Shown here in pieces: positions 12,972-26,500 of a DNA stretch of 64,000 nucleotides; the first letter of the stretch is position 1; each line of letters begins with the position of its first letter. Below the pieces are notes generated by a model. It searched no databases and was not told the DNA's origin. It saw nothing but the letters and a program-made list of their open reading frames with translations. This DNA is from Clavelina lepadiformis (taxonomy: Eukaryota > Chordata > Ascidiacea > Aplousobranchia > Clavelinidae), in NCBI RefSeq assembly GCF_947623445.1, contig NC_135244.1:620001-684000 (forward strand), given 5' to 3'. The translations under genes were made by a program, and so were the position numbers.

Positions 12972-13679
12972 GATTCTTTTGAATGTTTTACCCCACAAAA
13001 CTATAAAACAATTTATATTTGTTTTAAAGACACAATTTTTAATCATACGGAATATGATTTGTCCAAGACAGAAGCAGTTTAATCATTTTAACGAACACAA
13101 TCATATTTTTGTTACCAACCACTCATAAATACATTAATGATCACAATGTTTTCCATTGTTCATGATATGATAATGAAAGTGATGTCATCATATCATGATA
13201 TTCATTTCACCGGGTTTTATGAATTCTCTCCTGGCGATGATCCAATAAATCTCAAAATTACATTCATCTTAGTCTAACTCATCTTCATACAACAATCTTT
13301 GTTTCCACTATCATATGAACTTAATGCACTTCAAATGGTGAGCTCAGCAACAGTTGACTTACAAGAACAAACAAGGGCTTAATCATACTCCACAAAGTTA
13401 ATGCTGTACTTCTGAAGAGAAATTGGACTCTTAAATTCTGTCTTCATATTTTTTAAAGACAATAAACAGCGATATAATTCATCTTTTTCATACAGTCAGT
13501 AATTCGCTGATTCGTCAGTGACAGAATATTCCTAATATCACCAATTTGTTGACTTCATGTAGTTTACCATCATGAAGTTTACTTTCATAATGAAGTTGGG
13601 AGAACACATGCAATTTTTTAATACGATAAAACTATACCTTAATATATGGAAGTAATGTAAATTTGCAAACACAGATCAT

Positions 13680-13990
13680 TTAGCTGTGAGCAAAGCATGG
13701 TACGTGATTCTCAACCTTAAGTTTCTGCACCATGTTTGTCAAAGTTAAACTGTCGCACCTTTGACTCTTTGACATTTTGTCTAAACCTGTTGTGCTTCTT
13801 TGTGATCGACACATTCGAGTAATCGTTTTAAACAATTCCAGCAAGAATTGAAGGTCAACAGTAAGATGCATTATAAGCTGAAACACTTGGTTATTCCAAA
13901 CTGGTAACTTTGCAAACATTGTCTTTTTTAAAATGCAGCCCACCACAGAATTGGCCCTATTCTGTGCAAATTCCAATTCTATACTCGATG
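13680..13990 (-). CDS. Unassigned candidate terminal exon
   Basis: Read on the minus strand, an acceptor (cccatttcag) ending near 13991 opens a frame of about 103 codons ending in a stop at 13680. The composition is protein-like (leucine-rich helical stretch LIMHLTVDLQFLLELFKTI, then a basic Ser/Thr-rich tail), but I recognise no family. It could be the last exon of an unidentified minus-strand gene or a chance frame. No upstream exon could be linked with matching phase. Confidence 0.25.
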
Positions 13991-16636
13991 AAAATCCTGA
14001 AATGGGCAGATACCCCCCTTTCCAGTATATAATTTATTACAGAACTAGGATGCAAGATGTGTTTTGAAAGTCAACCAAGCAAACCACAAAGTTAGCAATC
14101 TGGGTTAACTTATGGCCTGCCTATACAATTTTAAACAGGAAGTTCAACAAAGTCATTACAGAATACAATGTTGACAATACAAATGACTAACCGAGGCCTA
14201 TATAATAATAGCAGCCTATGTACGCTGTTAACTTATAGGCATAGCCCAGCATGCAGTGATACTATCCGTTTACCGATAGTTTTGTAGCGCAGTGTTATAT
14301 TAAATTATTAATAGCCTAGCCTAAAGCCAGAACAGTATACGTAGGCTACAAGTAATCAATCTGTCATTACCGGTTTCTAGGTACCTAACCACCACACTGT
14401 CTGCTGCGGAAATTAACCTATATATTGCGCTGACAGTTTAAAGTTAGAAGCCTGATAGGCAAATGCGTAAAAGCGTCTGAAGAAGATGATTCGAAGCAAT
14501 TAATAAATAAAAAACATTGAGCTCATCAGTATTCTGAATTTTAAAACTGAACAGCTCTGTTCCCAAACAAAGCAAACATAATAGCAGCAGTTTTCCTGCC
14601 GAACAGTTCTTATTCCTTACCTCAACACAAAAAAATAAGACGAGTTCGCCCAACAGTTAATATTTATATTTGTCTACGGCGACACAAAAGTGTTGCTGTT
14701 TATTTTCCTTCTTTTCCTTTCCTAAATTTTCCAGTATCATCGTTACATTTTCATCATTATAATAAAAGACATTTTTTCGACTAGTGTTGTACAAAATACA
14801 TGTGACGGCTTTATTCAAATAAAATAATATTGTTTTTCGTAAAATACAACATTTAATTAATAAATATTATTTTATTGGTTTATCATTTTTAGTTATTTTC
14901 CCTAAAGATTCTGTCTTCACCACCAGCGTTGGTTGGTTGTTTTGTTTCTTTTTTCGTTTTGACAAATTGCTTTAGTAGAATAGTTCGGCAATTGGACAAC
15001 AAACATAATAACTTTTAAGGTCGCCTCCAATAATCCAGCGTGTAAGGTGGAAAAAGTTAAAAGTCGATATTTTTTTCTTCTGTGAACAAATAAACTAAAC
15101 CATGAAAAGTTTTAAAAGACGGGCAAAAAACTGTGGCAAGAAACAAGTTGTATAATTTGGCAATTTATTTTGAGTCTTCATAGATTAAGTTTCTTACTTA
15201 GGGAAGACATTTTAAAATTATACTGCAAAACAATTTTGGATGTGCACAAACATCCTAAATAGGTCATATTATAGGCATCTTATAAGTTAAAAAGAAATAT
15301 GAAGATAACTTTAATAAATGTAAAAAAACACAGTTGTAAAAAGTATACCACCCATCGTAGGCTACTTTGGGACGGGATTGTGCTAATTGTCATAATTAGT
15401 CCTTATTCCTACGAAATTCTCGTGCAAATCTAATGATTTACAATGTTATTAGTGTTTTATTTCGTGTGTTTAACAACAAGCGTTGTACTATATTTTGGAC
15501 GTGTTTAGTATACACGACCCAGTTTTGATTACTTCCGAATTACGTCATCCGTTCTACAACGCTTAATGCGCGTTCTTAATGTGCAGTTTTGCGTTGGCAG
15601 TTTGCTGAACATATCTCTATTCTGTGCTATGAAAGCATTAACCTTTTTGTTGTGAATCAATAATATAATTAACTATATCCAAGAACATTAACAGTTTAGT
15701 TAGATGCCCAACTAGTCTATGTTTAACGAACGCGCATATCAATGGAGTAAGAGCAACGAACAATCGATTTAAGCAACAACTAATTCAACCAAAGCAACTA
15801 GTAAGAACACAGTCAGTTGACACACTGGTGACCCCAACGTGATAGTAAATAGACATAAGTTTGTTTCTGACACTACTCGCTGCTTGCTGTTAATTTGTTT
15901 TTAACTTCATTCAGCACCTTGCTTTACATTACGTGTATCAGTTTGCAAAGAAAGTTTTATCCGTTTTTATTCGTTAACCTGTAGTGGCTTGGGAGCCACA
16001 CTCAGTACCATTATATCAATTGTGGAAACATATGTGCCAGTTAAACATTGTTCATTGATAAACCTACAGCTAGCATTTAATATTTGCAATGCAGATGCAA
16101 TTCGGCTGCAATCGCATCATTTACAAACTGCAATCATTATGCAACATTGGAAACTTGCACTAAATAACATTATGTGAAAGCGCCGTTTAGTACGTTACCA
16201 GGTGATTTCATAGCATCCGAGTGTTTAACTGTAAATAATTCCCACTTGCCAACGCTTTGTGCTTATCGTTTGCGCGTTGAAATGTCCGTGTATTTTGGTG
16301 TTGAATATTTCCGTTCACAGCGCTCTACGCTGTTATAAGCTTAAACTTCTGTGCGTGTAAGCGCCCAGATAGATATATCGAATCGTACGAACGTATTACG
16401 TCAGTCGTGTTCAAATGTAATTTGTTAGACTTGTTTTAATTGGTGAATGCTAAGTTTGTGCTTGTGTCATAATAATCGGAACCTGTACAGTTCCTACAAT
16501 AAAGGATTGTTTCTGATAAACTGTATCTGTTAATCGTAATAGCTTTCGGCTAGTAAGAGTAGTAACACGTTAAGGTTAGAGATTTCTAACCGCACGCAAC
16601 CACGGAGTCAGATCATTAATTCGGCAGGTAAACTAA

Positions 16637-16995
16637 GACCTAAAGGTTAAGATAAGCAGCATACTCTGCAAACCGACATGCTTCAGTGAAGATGTGACTT
16701 AGTTGTGCTTCCCGAGTAGAACATGCAACTTTACTACTGGTCAGATGAAGTCTCATCATCTGACAACTGAAAACCTGATCAACCACAGTTGCATCAAATC
16801 TTCCATTTGATTTTTGGATTATTTGCCAATCATCCAATATGAGTGACTCCGATGATGTTTGCTTATCTCGGAGTTTCGTTTATTTTCAGCAACAAACTGC
16901 CAACACGGACCACAATAAATGATCCCGTTAACAGTGGGCGACAGGTTTCCCACCCCTTCTCTATAGTAATCCAAGTGAACAGCAACTATTCCTGA
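16637..16995 (-). CDS. Unassigned coding-like stretch
   Basis: On the minus strand a good acceptor (ttgtatttcag) precedes a frame beginning GIVAVHLDYYREG and including NGIIYCGPCWQF. A second overlapping frame (LDDWQIIQKSNGRFDATVV...) continues to a stop near 16640. The two can be joined only through a very short intron of about 47 bases (donor gtccgt) or a frameshift. I do not recognise the family. It may be exons of an unknown gene, or a decaying one. Confidence 0.25.
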
Positions 16996-18507
16996 AATAC
17001 AATAAAATACAAACAAGTAAAGAATGGGCGTGTTTATTGGAACTTAAACAAGAACTAGCTCAGCAACCAGGTGCTAGATTTAATTCGTACAAATGCTTTT
17101 CTCAGTTGGAAGATAAATTTTTTATATTTTTACACCAACCATCAGCAATACAAATTCTTTATGAAACAGTAAAATTTTGTGGTCTTTGAAACCATGATTT
17201 ATCTTTTCTACTAATGATAATGACCACATGAGGGCGATGTGGAATTGTTTTCGTTATCTGATGCTTTCTTGAAAGCTTTTCTAGTCCACAAGAATATCTG
17301 TTGCTTCTTTGTGTTAATTCTTTATTGTTATTTCACTGACTTGTATATCGTTAACTAACTTTGCAGTTTGTTGGTTATTTGCCTGATCTGGGCAACGTTG
17401 TCAAATAGTTTCTAACTGGACTAGCCTGCATGAGGAGACAGCATGCCAGCGCCTCCGAGTCAGTCAGTAATTTGGAATTAGTCAAAGCCTAATATTCCAA
17501 AAGCTTCAAAGCGTTGGGCAAAGGTAATCCTATTCCAGGCTTAGGTTAGATTGGAGATTTTCAGGTTTGGCGAAAAATCGAGCGTTCAAGCACGCAAATT
17601 TTGGCGTGATTGCACGCACTGAAACCCCAATTCTTTATTTGTATGTTATAAATCGCTGTTCAAACAACCATTTTATCTGCTGCTGTGTGAATGAGACCCT
17701 GAAATATATCATTGTAGACAGTGACTACAGTGTAGGCACAAATGCAAGTTTGGAAAGTTTGTTAGCCTAAGTACATGGGAGTTTAAATTGACATATAGTG
17801 TATAGAACTGTACAGGCGTAAGTGTATAATGGATATTAGGCTATTTCAGTATTTTATATTGTTACGCAGGATATGTCTCACTCAAAAACAGCAATATTTC
17901 CAACCTGGCACTAAAGAGATATGTCAACAGGCTGAACTTTTACATGTTCACCCGATTATATACATATATAATAAACAAACTAAGTAAAGCTTTTCTTCCC
18001 AAACGTTGGCCATTTTTATATACACTATATAGTTTCGAAATAACTCTGATATTGCTTCTATCTCAATTGTCTAAGAAAATCTTATCTTCACATTTCCTAA
18101 ACTATTTAAAGGAAGTTGCGCAAATAATCACAATATTTTGAATTTGTTGCGGATTCCCCCGAAAACAACAAAATTTTCAATCTGACCGAGCCAGCCTATG
18201 TGAATGTTGTTAATAATGATAGAGGCTAGAGCCCATTTCCAAGTTACAGCCGCCATCTTGTTTTGGGGGAGGTTTTTCAATCGATTAATAATTAATAGTT
18301 CATTCCTAAACTATGAAGGTCGTCAACCTATTTTGATTCTTTTTTAAATTGCAATCATTTTTAGCATCAGGTTGTAGCGATTTCCCTCAGTCGAGTAATA
18401 TGATTTTTTTTTTGCAATAAAGAAATAATTTTGCTCCTGAGAGTTGTTATTTTATATCACTTTGAATCGTACGCAATAGTTTTGTTCGATATGAGGTTAT
18501 GTTACAT

Positions 18508-18997
18508 CAGGGGTGTCAAACTCAATCGCACCAAGGGCCAAAACTGAAAACTTATTTAACCCCGCGGGCCGAAAGGACAAAACTTGATTAAACGTTTCGT
18601 GACACGAGTACATGAATTGGAACAGGCAGCGAAACAGCACCAAATTTTTGATGTTTTTGACTATTTTTGATTATTCTTCTCTTACATCATTAATTCATTA
18701 TGCTTCATTCCTCTCCTTGCAAAATCATTAAACAATTAACAAACAATAATGAAAAAAGCAGCCCAGATTACTAGTGTTAGAATAAATCGATTTATGCTAT
18801 CGTATGATGGGGCAACTGCTGTGATGCTGTATTGTGCGATTTGTTATAATCTTGTTACTTGCTTGAAAAAAGTAGGTTATACTGTACAATGATTTCGCGG
18901 GCTGGAAATAGTTCAATGTATAAAATAACATTGTGGGCCAAATTTTATTGTCAAGTGGGCCGGATGTGGCCCGCGGGCCGGGTGTTTGACACCTATG
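18508..18997. mobile_element. hAT-type miniature element with 8-bp target duplication
   Basis: The left end is CAGGGGTGTCAAACTC and the right end carries the inverted form (GTGTTTGACACC). Internal GGGCCA.. and ..CCGCGGGCCG blocks are typical of this widespread non-autonomous hAT family. The flanks carry a perfect 8-bp duplication, tgttacat, at 18500-18507 and 18998-19005. No transposase is encoded. Boundaries and duplication are seen directly; the hAT assignment rests on TIR form and the 8-bp duplication. Confidence 0.9.
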
Positions 18998-19700
18998 TGT
19001 TACATGGTCAGCATCGCATATATATAATTTTAATGGCTGAAGAGCTTACATATGTAGCTTACAAATATATATATGTATTCAATATACCTCATGTATTAAT
19101 AAAACAACTAAGGATGTTATGGTGAGGTCTCAATTGTGAAAATATAATTCCAGTGTGGGGGTAATTAATAAAGTCAGCGAAGCGTTGCGAATTCTTATTA
19201 TCTGACTTTCACTGTAATTTGCCATGTGTTGCAAATATAATATAGTAATGTAACACTATAATGTGCTGCAAGTCGAACGTGGAAGATTAAAAGCGACAAT
19301 TTCGTCGTGTAGAAGAGAACATGAGAGTCTCACTTTGCATGTTGTCATTTGTCTTCTATGTTCCGCTACTTGTATAACGGTTTCACAATTTTGAACGTTT
19401 AGACAAAAGTAACCAATGAGCTGCTCCCATGTAAAACCACATTTCTGCCGTGATACCATCTTTCCACTGCCTAGCAATATTCTATACGTTATTGTGAAAG
19501 CGCATTTAATATCACAGTAATATATTTTGGTAAAGTATTCAAAGTTAGCTCGGCAAAGATGCAATGAATGAGTGGTCAAGTGTTTTTGTAAGGAGCATCG
19601 TTAAAAGTAGACAATCACATCAGGTGAAAATTTTCACAAACTAGAAATACCTCGTTATATGGTTAGACTCGTGTTGGCAGAATTACAAAATACTTTAAAT

Positions 19701-19996
19701 CAGGGGTTCTTAAACTTTTTGGCACACGACGGTACCTAAAAAATCCGTGCCCCACCTCATTGCAAAATAAAAAGGCATTAAACAAAACAACAATTTATTT
19801 TCAATTAACTTTCATTCATGTGACGGATGCAGTTGTTTTTGGGAAACCAAACGTTTAATTCGAGGCTTTATAGAAGATAATGCACATGTTTAATGAAGAA
19901 TGTAGAAGATAATGCACATTTGTCATCTCTCGCGCCCCCCCTTATGAATCCTACACGCCCCCCAAGGGGGGTGCGCCCCCAGTTTAAGAACCACTG
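19701..19996. mobile_element. hAT-type miniature element (second family)
   Basis: The ends are CAGGGGTTCTTAAACTTTTT and its inverted partner AGTTTAAGAACCACTG. The flanks ctttaaat (19693-19700) and ctttaaac (19997-20004) match at 7 of 8 bases, as expected of a slightly decayed hAT target duplication. A C-rich block near the right end is part of the element. No transposase frame was found. Confidence 0.85.
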
Positions 19997-20589
19997 CTTT
20001 AAACGCACAACTTGTCTCATTGTTACTCGTTTAAACCATCTTTTTCATTTCTGGCAACAATTGCTTCGTGAAACCGGTCTGTGGCCCAAAGTTCGAGCCA
20101 AAGCCGTTTGGCATAATGTGCTATGTCAGATGTGGTTTGTAAGTGTAGCGATGGTGCTCATTGAGAAAAGGTTTTAAACACAAGAGGGTCTTCGAGAGTC
20201 GAGACAGCTCACATTGTAACTACTGTGTAGTCTGGAAATAGAAAAGAATCCACCGAGGCTCACCGCTTCGCGTTTTCCAACAACTTTAAGATTATGTGGA
20301 GTAAACTTTTGGGTCACTGCAAGCGATGAACCAACTACTTACTTAAAGTAGTAGCTTGCTTCTGTCTTTAGGAATTCAAACTCTGTTTATTCCTAAATTC
20401 CTGCTTTTGACATCTTCCACAACTTTACTGAATTATCTTGCTATGTCTTTATCAGAGAAACAATCGAATATTTGTTTGTAGGTTGATTGTAAGATTTTAT
20501 GTGATAGAAAGCTGTTTATTAGTCCCAGCACAGACTTGTAATTGTGTCGCTACTCTCCACCTGTATGGGCAGGAATCGCACAAGCCACC

Positions 20590-23500
20590 ATGTATAGTAG
20601 CAAACCACCGAAAAGCAATGCGGTCCCCTCCGATGCTCAAGCTCGTGAAAAGTAAGTTCTTTGTTGGTCTACTTATTTATACACCGTCTATGGGTAGTCA
20701 ATCGATTCTACCGACACATGACTCAAACCAAAGGATAATTCAACCCACATATGTTGGTTGGGTTGTTCATGGGTTGGATCGATCTGGAACCATTATCCCG
20801 CTTTATACGTTTTTCGTCAGATTAAAGATGTTGTCACTGCTTATATGTATTTTCCAGGCTCGCCATGTACGTCTATGAATATTTATTAAACGTTGGCGCC
20901 GGGAAGTCAGCTCACACTTTTTTACAAGAGGTACCGTGACGTTGTGCAAACTATTCACTGTTTATGAGTTTATCTTACATGCTGCCCAGGAATTGCTCTT
21001 GTTAACTACTTTAATTATTTCACGTCTTAGCAAGGTTTCCAAGTTTGCATAAAGTTGCCGCTTGTGTTGTGATTTTGAGTCTCGTTATTTGATTTTCCAT
21101 AAATTTTCAGTCTCACGTTTGAATTTTCAGATCGGATGGGACAAGAACATAGCCGTCGGTGAATCTCCGGGTTTCTTGCATTCGTGGTGGTGGTGAGTTT
21201 GTCCTTGCTTAATTCTTCCTGATTTTATTCCTGCTTTGTTTTCATGTTGGACGGGATGCTGGTTGACTGTACCATTGTGTATAGTCCGTCAAATGCATTG
21301 TTAAATTTCTAAATTCTTGGTTTATAAAATGGTTTGAGGTATACATTTGGCGTGCTTGATGCCAATTGAGACACAAGCAGAGGCAACGTTGTGCAATTCC
21401 CAGCTTCAATATTTCTTCTGTAATTCCTGTTCATAAACAATATACAACAGTTGAAGCAAAGTTGAATCTTTGTTCATGGCTTCTTCTGCTAAGCATTGAG
21501 TGGAGTCGGTTTAGGAAATAATCACACATCTTGTTCTGTAGTGAGGTTGATATAACTCGCCTAAGTGAGCTTTATCGCTCTCATAACACATGCTCTATGA
21601 CGTCATAAGTGGAGTCGCACGTACGCTGCCCGATGGTGGTCCATGATATGGGAATTCATAAAACTTTACCCTGGCTGTTATTGATTGCATTTCAATTGTA
21701 GATAATGAGGAATTTTTGGACAATAACTAGTCAAAGAGCGTAATATTGTGATAAATTTAGACAATTATTTGCCGGTAATCTCTTGTTGCTGTCAAATAAA
21801 ACTTGTGCTAGTTTTCTTGGTTTATGGTTGTTCTTGTTCCCCAGTCCTGGATGTATTTGCATCTCACACATCGCAGTCGTCTGAGATTTTTTATGATCTT
21901 TGCAAACACCATGCAAGAGTGGTTGTGTCAATACTTCGAGCAACCGAGCTTATCATGGCCTTGTACACAAATCTCTGCTCGTTGGAAGATTTTACAAGAG
22001 TTGAATAATTGCGACCTTAAACATGGGTTTGTAAAAGTTTTGTGTGAGTTGGTTACACCGCGATACTTTCCAGTAATACTCAGTTGGAGAGCGCAGGTTT
22101 CACTTCGATAACCCGCGGGCAAACAGTGCATGCCGCAGTTCAGAGAAAAGCGTCTCAAACACATTCTAAAGCGACTCTGTGCGCTCACAATGCATGCATT
22201 AGTGTAAAAGCAGTCACTTAATATATTCTACTTTGTGATTATTCAATTTGTCGCTTAATCATGTGCTCTGTGTTTTGTCCAGAGACACACGTCATAACAT
22301 GCAGGTAATTCAAAGTGGACACGGGTCTAAGTGTTCCAGAATCTTTGCAACACAGCGTTCCGCATCGTTGAGCACAAAACCTCTTCGTCAGTGTGTTTGT
22401 TGGTCGAAGCGGCCTCGTCGTCGCGCGAACCGATTTAAATAAAGAGACAAGCGCTCAGTGAAAGGAATTACGCGACCAGCTTACATCCTCCTTTTTACGA
22501 TTTTTCTCTTTTCCTTTTATTTTCGCCATTGTGGATACGATAGTGACGTCATATTCGGCCTAGTTCCATGTATTGTCGGTGCCTTTGTAGTTGTCGCGCG
22601 ACATTGGATCCTCCCCAGTATCTCACCGGTTGTAATCGTCGCAGAGCAGCACTTGTACGCAGCGCTGTAGTTGCTCATGACAAGGCCAACCCCTCTTGCA
22701 CCTCCCTGTTTGAGACGATTCATGCTGAAGAGCTGAACGCGATTTTCTTTTATGACGTTTGCCCGGCGTCGTGCCGTGGTCACGTGATGCTTCTCTCTCC
22801 TATTCTTTGAACGGAGTAAGTTGGTTTTAAAACGCGACGTGCGCCTTCGTTACTAACCAACTATTACTTCAAATGGTCTGGCGATGCGCCTTTTAAAATG
22901 TGCCGACGTCTCCCAGTGAGAGCGCTCTTGTCAATGTACTTTTTTCGATTGTTCTGTGTCAATGTACATTGTGGGCCATCACTCATCAGTGCAAACCAGA
23001 ATTATCATTTCAACTAGCGCAGTAAATTTTAAAGTTATCCGACAAATTCTAAACATTATTCCCATCTACAAGATGAATATTCCAGTAGCAAAGAAGTCAT
23101 ATTTCGCTCCAACACTGCTCAGTAGTAATTTACACACGTCCTCCAGTTTCCTTCCTTTGTTACATTCAATCGATATGCTTACGCTTGTAGGCAGGCTGCC
23201 ACGCGTATGCATTGTTTATGTTAGGCGCCATGCGTCCTGTTTGTGTGAGTGCTGAGCTGTAAGCTAGAGTGCTGGGCCTTGTGCCAGCATTGATCTGTTT
23301 GAGCCCTGCACAAGTTGCCTTCAAGCGAGTTGTATGCCACCACAACCACAGACATGCTTGTAAATTGCATGTCTGATCCGTTTGATCGATACTTGACGTC
23401 ACAATTGTGCACGATCCACTTCTTATAGATATGACGTCATAATGTGTACCATAATACTACTTGTTGTCCTTTAAGTGCGAATAACCGCACCAGCACAAGA

Positions 23501-26500
23501 TAACTCCGCTATTTAATTTATACAAGATACATTATGTTTGCATTCAAGAATAATTCCACGCTGTAATTTTTAAATTGTATAATTGTTTACATTCTTATAC
23601 TAAATGACAGAAATACTATATACAAAGTATTACTGAGCGTTACCACACACAGCTATGTTAGTGATTGACACATACTCATAAATTCACAAAATACTTAGTG
23701 AATCAACATTTGTATTCATGCAATAAAAGCATCCTTGTGTTACTCATTCATGTTTTATCGGCAGTGTATTTTGGGATCTATACTGCGCATCACCAGAGCG
23801 AAGAGACACATGTGAACATAGCCCTGAAGCAAAAGCCTTCCATGATTACGTGAGTTGGTTGTGGTTGGAGCGACCAGCGTTGTTCGAAGATCTACTAAAA
23901 CATGGCTGGAATAATCTATCATTGACTAGCTTAAAAAATGCATGCTTCAGATATTATTCTATAATTTAAATTAACTTGATGATGGACAGAGTTGTAACTT
24001 CACTGTATATTATGTGACTGGTGTGGAATGCACTGGGATGCTTTGATCCTATTTTCCCATTCTTATGATGTCTTGTTCAAATCTCTCCCAGAGTGCTGCT
24101 ACAGCCCCATCCCCATCCATGAGCTCCATGCCCCCTGATGGGATCGTCCCGGCTGGAATGCCGCCAGGGTATTTCCCTGTAAGTTGAAACTGAACATTTG
24201 TCGTTGTTTGAATTATTACAAAATTGATCAGTTAAGGTAATCATTGTTAATTTTACAGCAATTATAGAGATTACTCCAACTAAATAGACATTGGTTGCAC
24301 TGGGGTCACGTTTTACGTCAAAGCATGAAATCTGCCCCACAATCACTATATTTTTTTACCTTACAGCCTGGTTCGGCCGCCTCTCCTTCCCCCCACCACA
24401 ACCCTAACAACCCGCTTATGAGACAGGTGAGATGTCTATGGCAATTGCTTCTTTTTGTATTTGTTGCTATCTTGTGATGTTGAGCAGATTACTTGGTCTT
24501 CCTCGCCACGATTTCAGCGCTTGGCCTTAGAAAGTTTTAAATTTCAATGGTTTAAAGAAGTTTCTGAACTGCTATAAACCCGACCCAACATGAACTATGT
24601 GGAATTGTTTTAACCATTCTTACCTCAGAATACCAATTTATTGTCGTTTTTTGAAACTGTCTTTTCACGAATTTGAGTGCATCAAACAACATACTACACT
24701 CTAAAGGCACTATTTTGGTTTAATTGGAATATCTGCAGCAACTGGTAAACGAACCATTGTTTTAGTTAATTTAAGGGTTCGTTGCCATCTAGTGGTAGAT
24801 ATTTACCCATTTTATCCATCACAAGTGGTCAGTAGTGAGCAAGGTTTTTGCTGTCATTGAATCATAATTTGAGAAAATCATTCGCCCAATGGTTGGAGTC
24901 TTGTCATTACATTAATTTTTGGTTAAGACTAGTAGCCTTTGAGAATAGAATGCTTTGCATTATAACCACCGTTCAACCGTGCTGTAGTCTACATACTGTC
25001 TCATTGTTTATTTTATATGCATTTGGTTCATTGACACTTGTGTGCTACTGACCCTTGGTGGGCGCAAAATGTGACATTTAAGTTTGCACGTTGTCGCCCA
25101 AGAGTGATTTTATCAGGTCCAGTTGGCATATGGCAAGCTAGCTATGGAGGTGATTGGTTGTGTACGACTGCCTGTGAAGCAAATATTTCTTCCACCTGGT
25201 GATACACGTCACATATCGTTTCACTCGATCAGTGTTTAGTAACAATTGGTGTCAAATATCTAAATAGGGACTTCCCCACCATACCTTCTGTTTCTCAGAG
25301 AATTTTTTTATTTCAGGGCTTCATGTCACCTGCTAGATATCCGCCAGGGGGAGTCAGACCCGGAATGCAGGCGAGTGTTAATTGCAATCGACGCGAGGAT
25401 GCGAATTATGATCGGGATAATCGCTTAAGCTTAATTATTGCTCGCGCTTAACCCTAAGTCGCCACCTTGGTAGTTGGGTTCAAAACAGAAGTTGGCTTTC
25501 CAGCTGTTCTTCTAAATTCATTGCAATCTTAAAAGTTGATTTTGTCTGTTATAGGGCCCAGGACCACAGCCCATGTTTCAAGGATCCGAACACCCCAGAC
25601 AAGGTGAGTCTATTATTTTGTAATAATGGGTATTTTGTTAATTATTATGAACTAACAAGAAAAACTTTTAAAATGACTACAATTTGGAAACTTTCTACAC
25701 CAAAGTGTTCGCTACGCAGTGCGCCTATGATGGTTATTAACTTTTCCACGAATTCTAGTTAAAAGCTGATTGTTCGCAAGAAGTGTCATAGAACTGCTCA
25801 ATACCTGCTCAGATTCAAAATGAAAGCGATTGTGTTAAATCTGAATCCGCTCCCCCCTTGGAACCCTGATTTAAAATCGCCCCTTTTCTGCGCCAGTGTG
25901 GAACAATTAAGATGCGCACGCGTTATTATTCTCGTCCGATTTATAGCGGCTGACGTCTTGTTTCATTGTGACGTATCATGCTTGCGCAAGGTGACTGAGG
26001 CAGGTGGCGTGGCGTCTAATTGCATTGTGTTGTAAAACACCGCCTTAACATCAAACCACCTCCATCTAATCAGATTGCACGGGTTATTGTAGGTCCCTTG
26101 CCTGGTGCTGTCAGGCGCCGTTCTGTAAAATTCCTTTCGTCGCATGTTACGTAATAAGTGATATTATGCGTTAGGTTGTGAGCAACACAGTTTAACACTT
26201 GATTATAAATTATGATATGTTGTGTGGTTGGTATTCCTACTGTCTTTGCCCGGCCTGCTGATGGAAATGCGTTGAAATCTTGACGATTTGCGCCACAAAC
26301 AGTTGCTTTGAAATTTCTCGAGATGTTAAATTTGTGGCAGAAAAGTTTTCTGAGGCAAAAAGACTTTTGTAGACGCTCATGATCACCAAGATCTTCATGC
26401 GTCGACTCCTCTCACTGACTTAACTTTAACTTCGAACAACCTGTGAGTTCTCGTTGGAAGCTGAATACCACTCAACTCATGTCCCGAATTGTTCAACGAG

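Larger units (their letters stand above)
12972..18499. other. Long, mostly non-coding region
   Basis: This interval upstream of the reductase gene is AT-rich with scattered short open frames. Two stretches on the minus strand (13680-13990 and 16637-16995) look more coding-like and are listed separately. No tRNA, rRNA or complete gene was recognised. The palindrome TGACGTCA, common elsewhere in the window, was not seen here. Confidence 0.4.

Noticed and set aside
19256..19579. 107-residue minus-strand ORF
   Set aside because: Cys-rich but without a recognisable motif; no supporting start context or exon neighbours.
20438..20878. 146-residue plus-strand ORF
   Set aside because: It crosses SSBP exons 1 and 2 and the intron between them in a different frame. 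The SSBP frame is supported by family motifs and splice sites.
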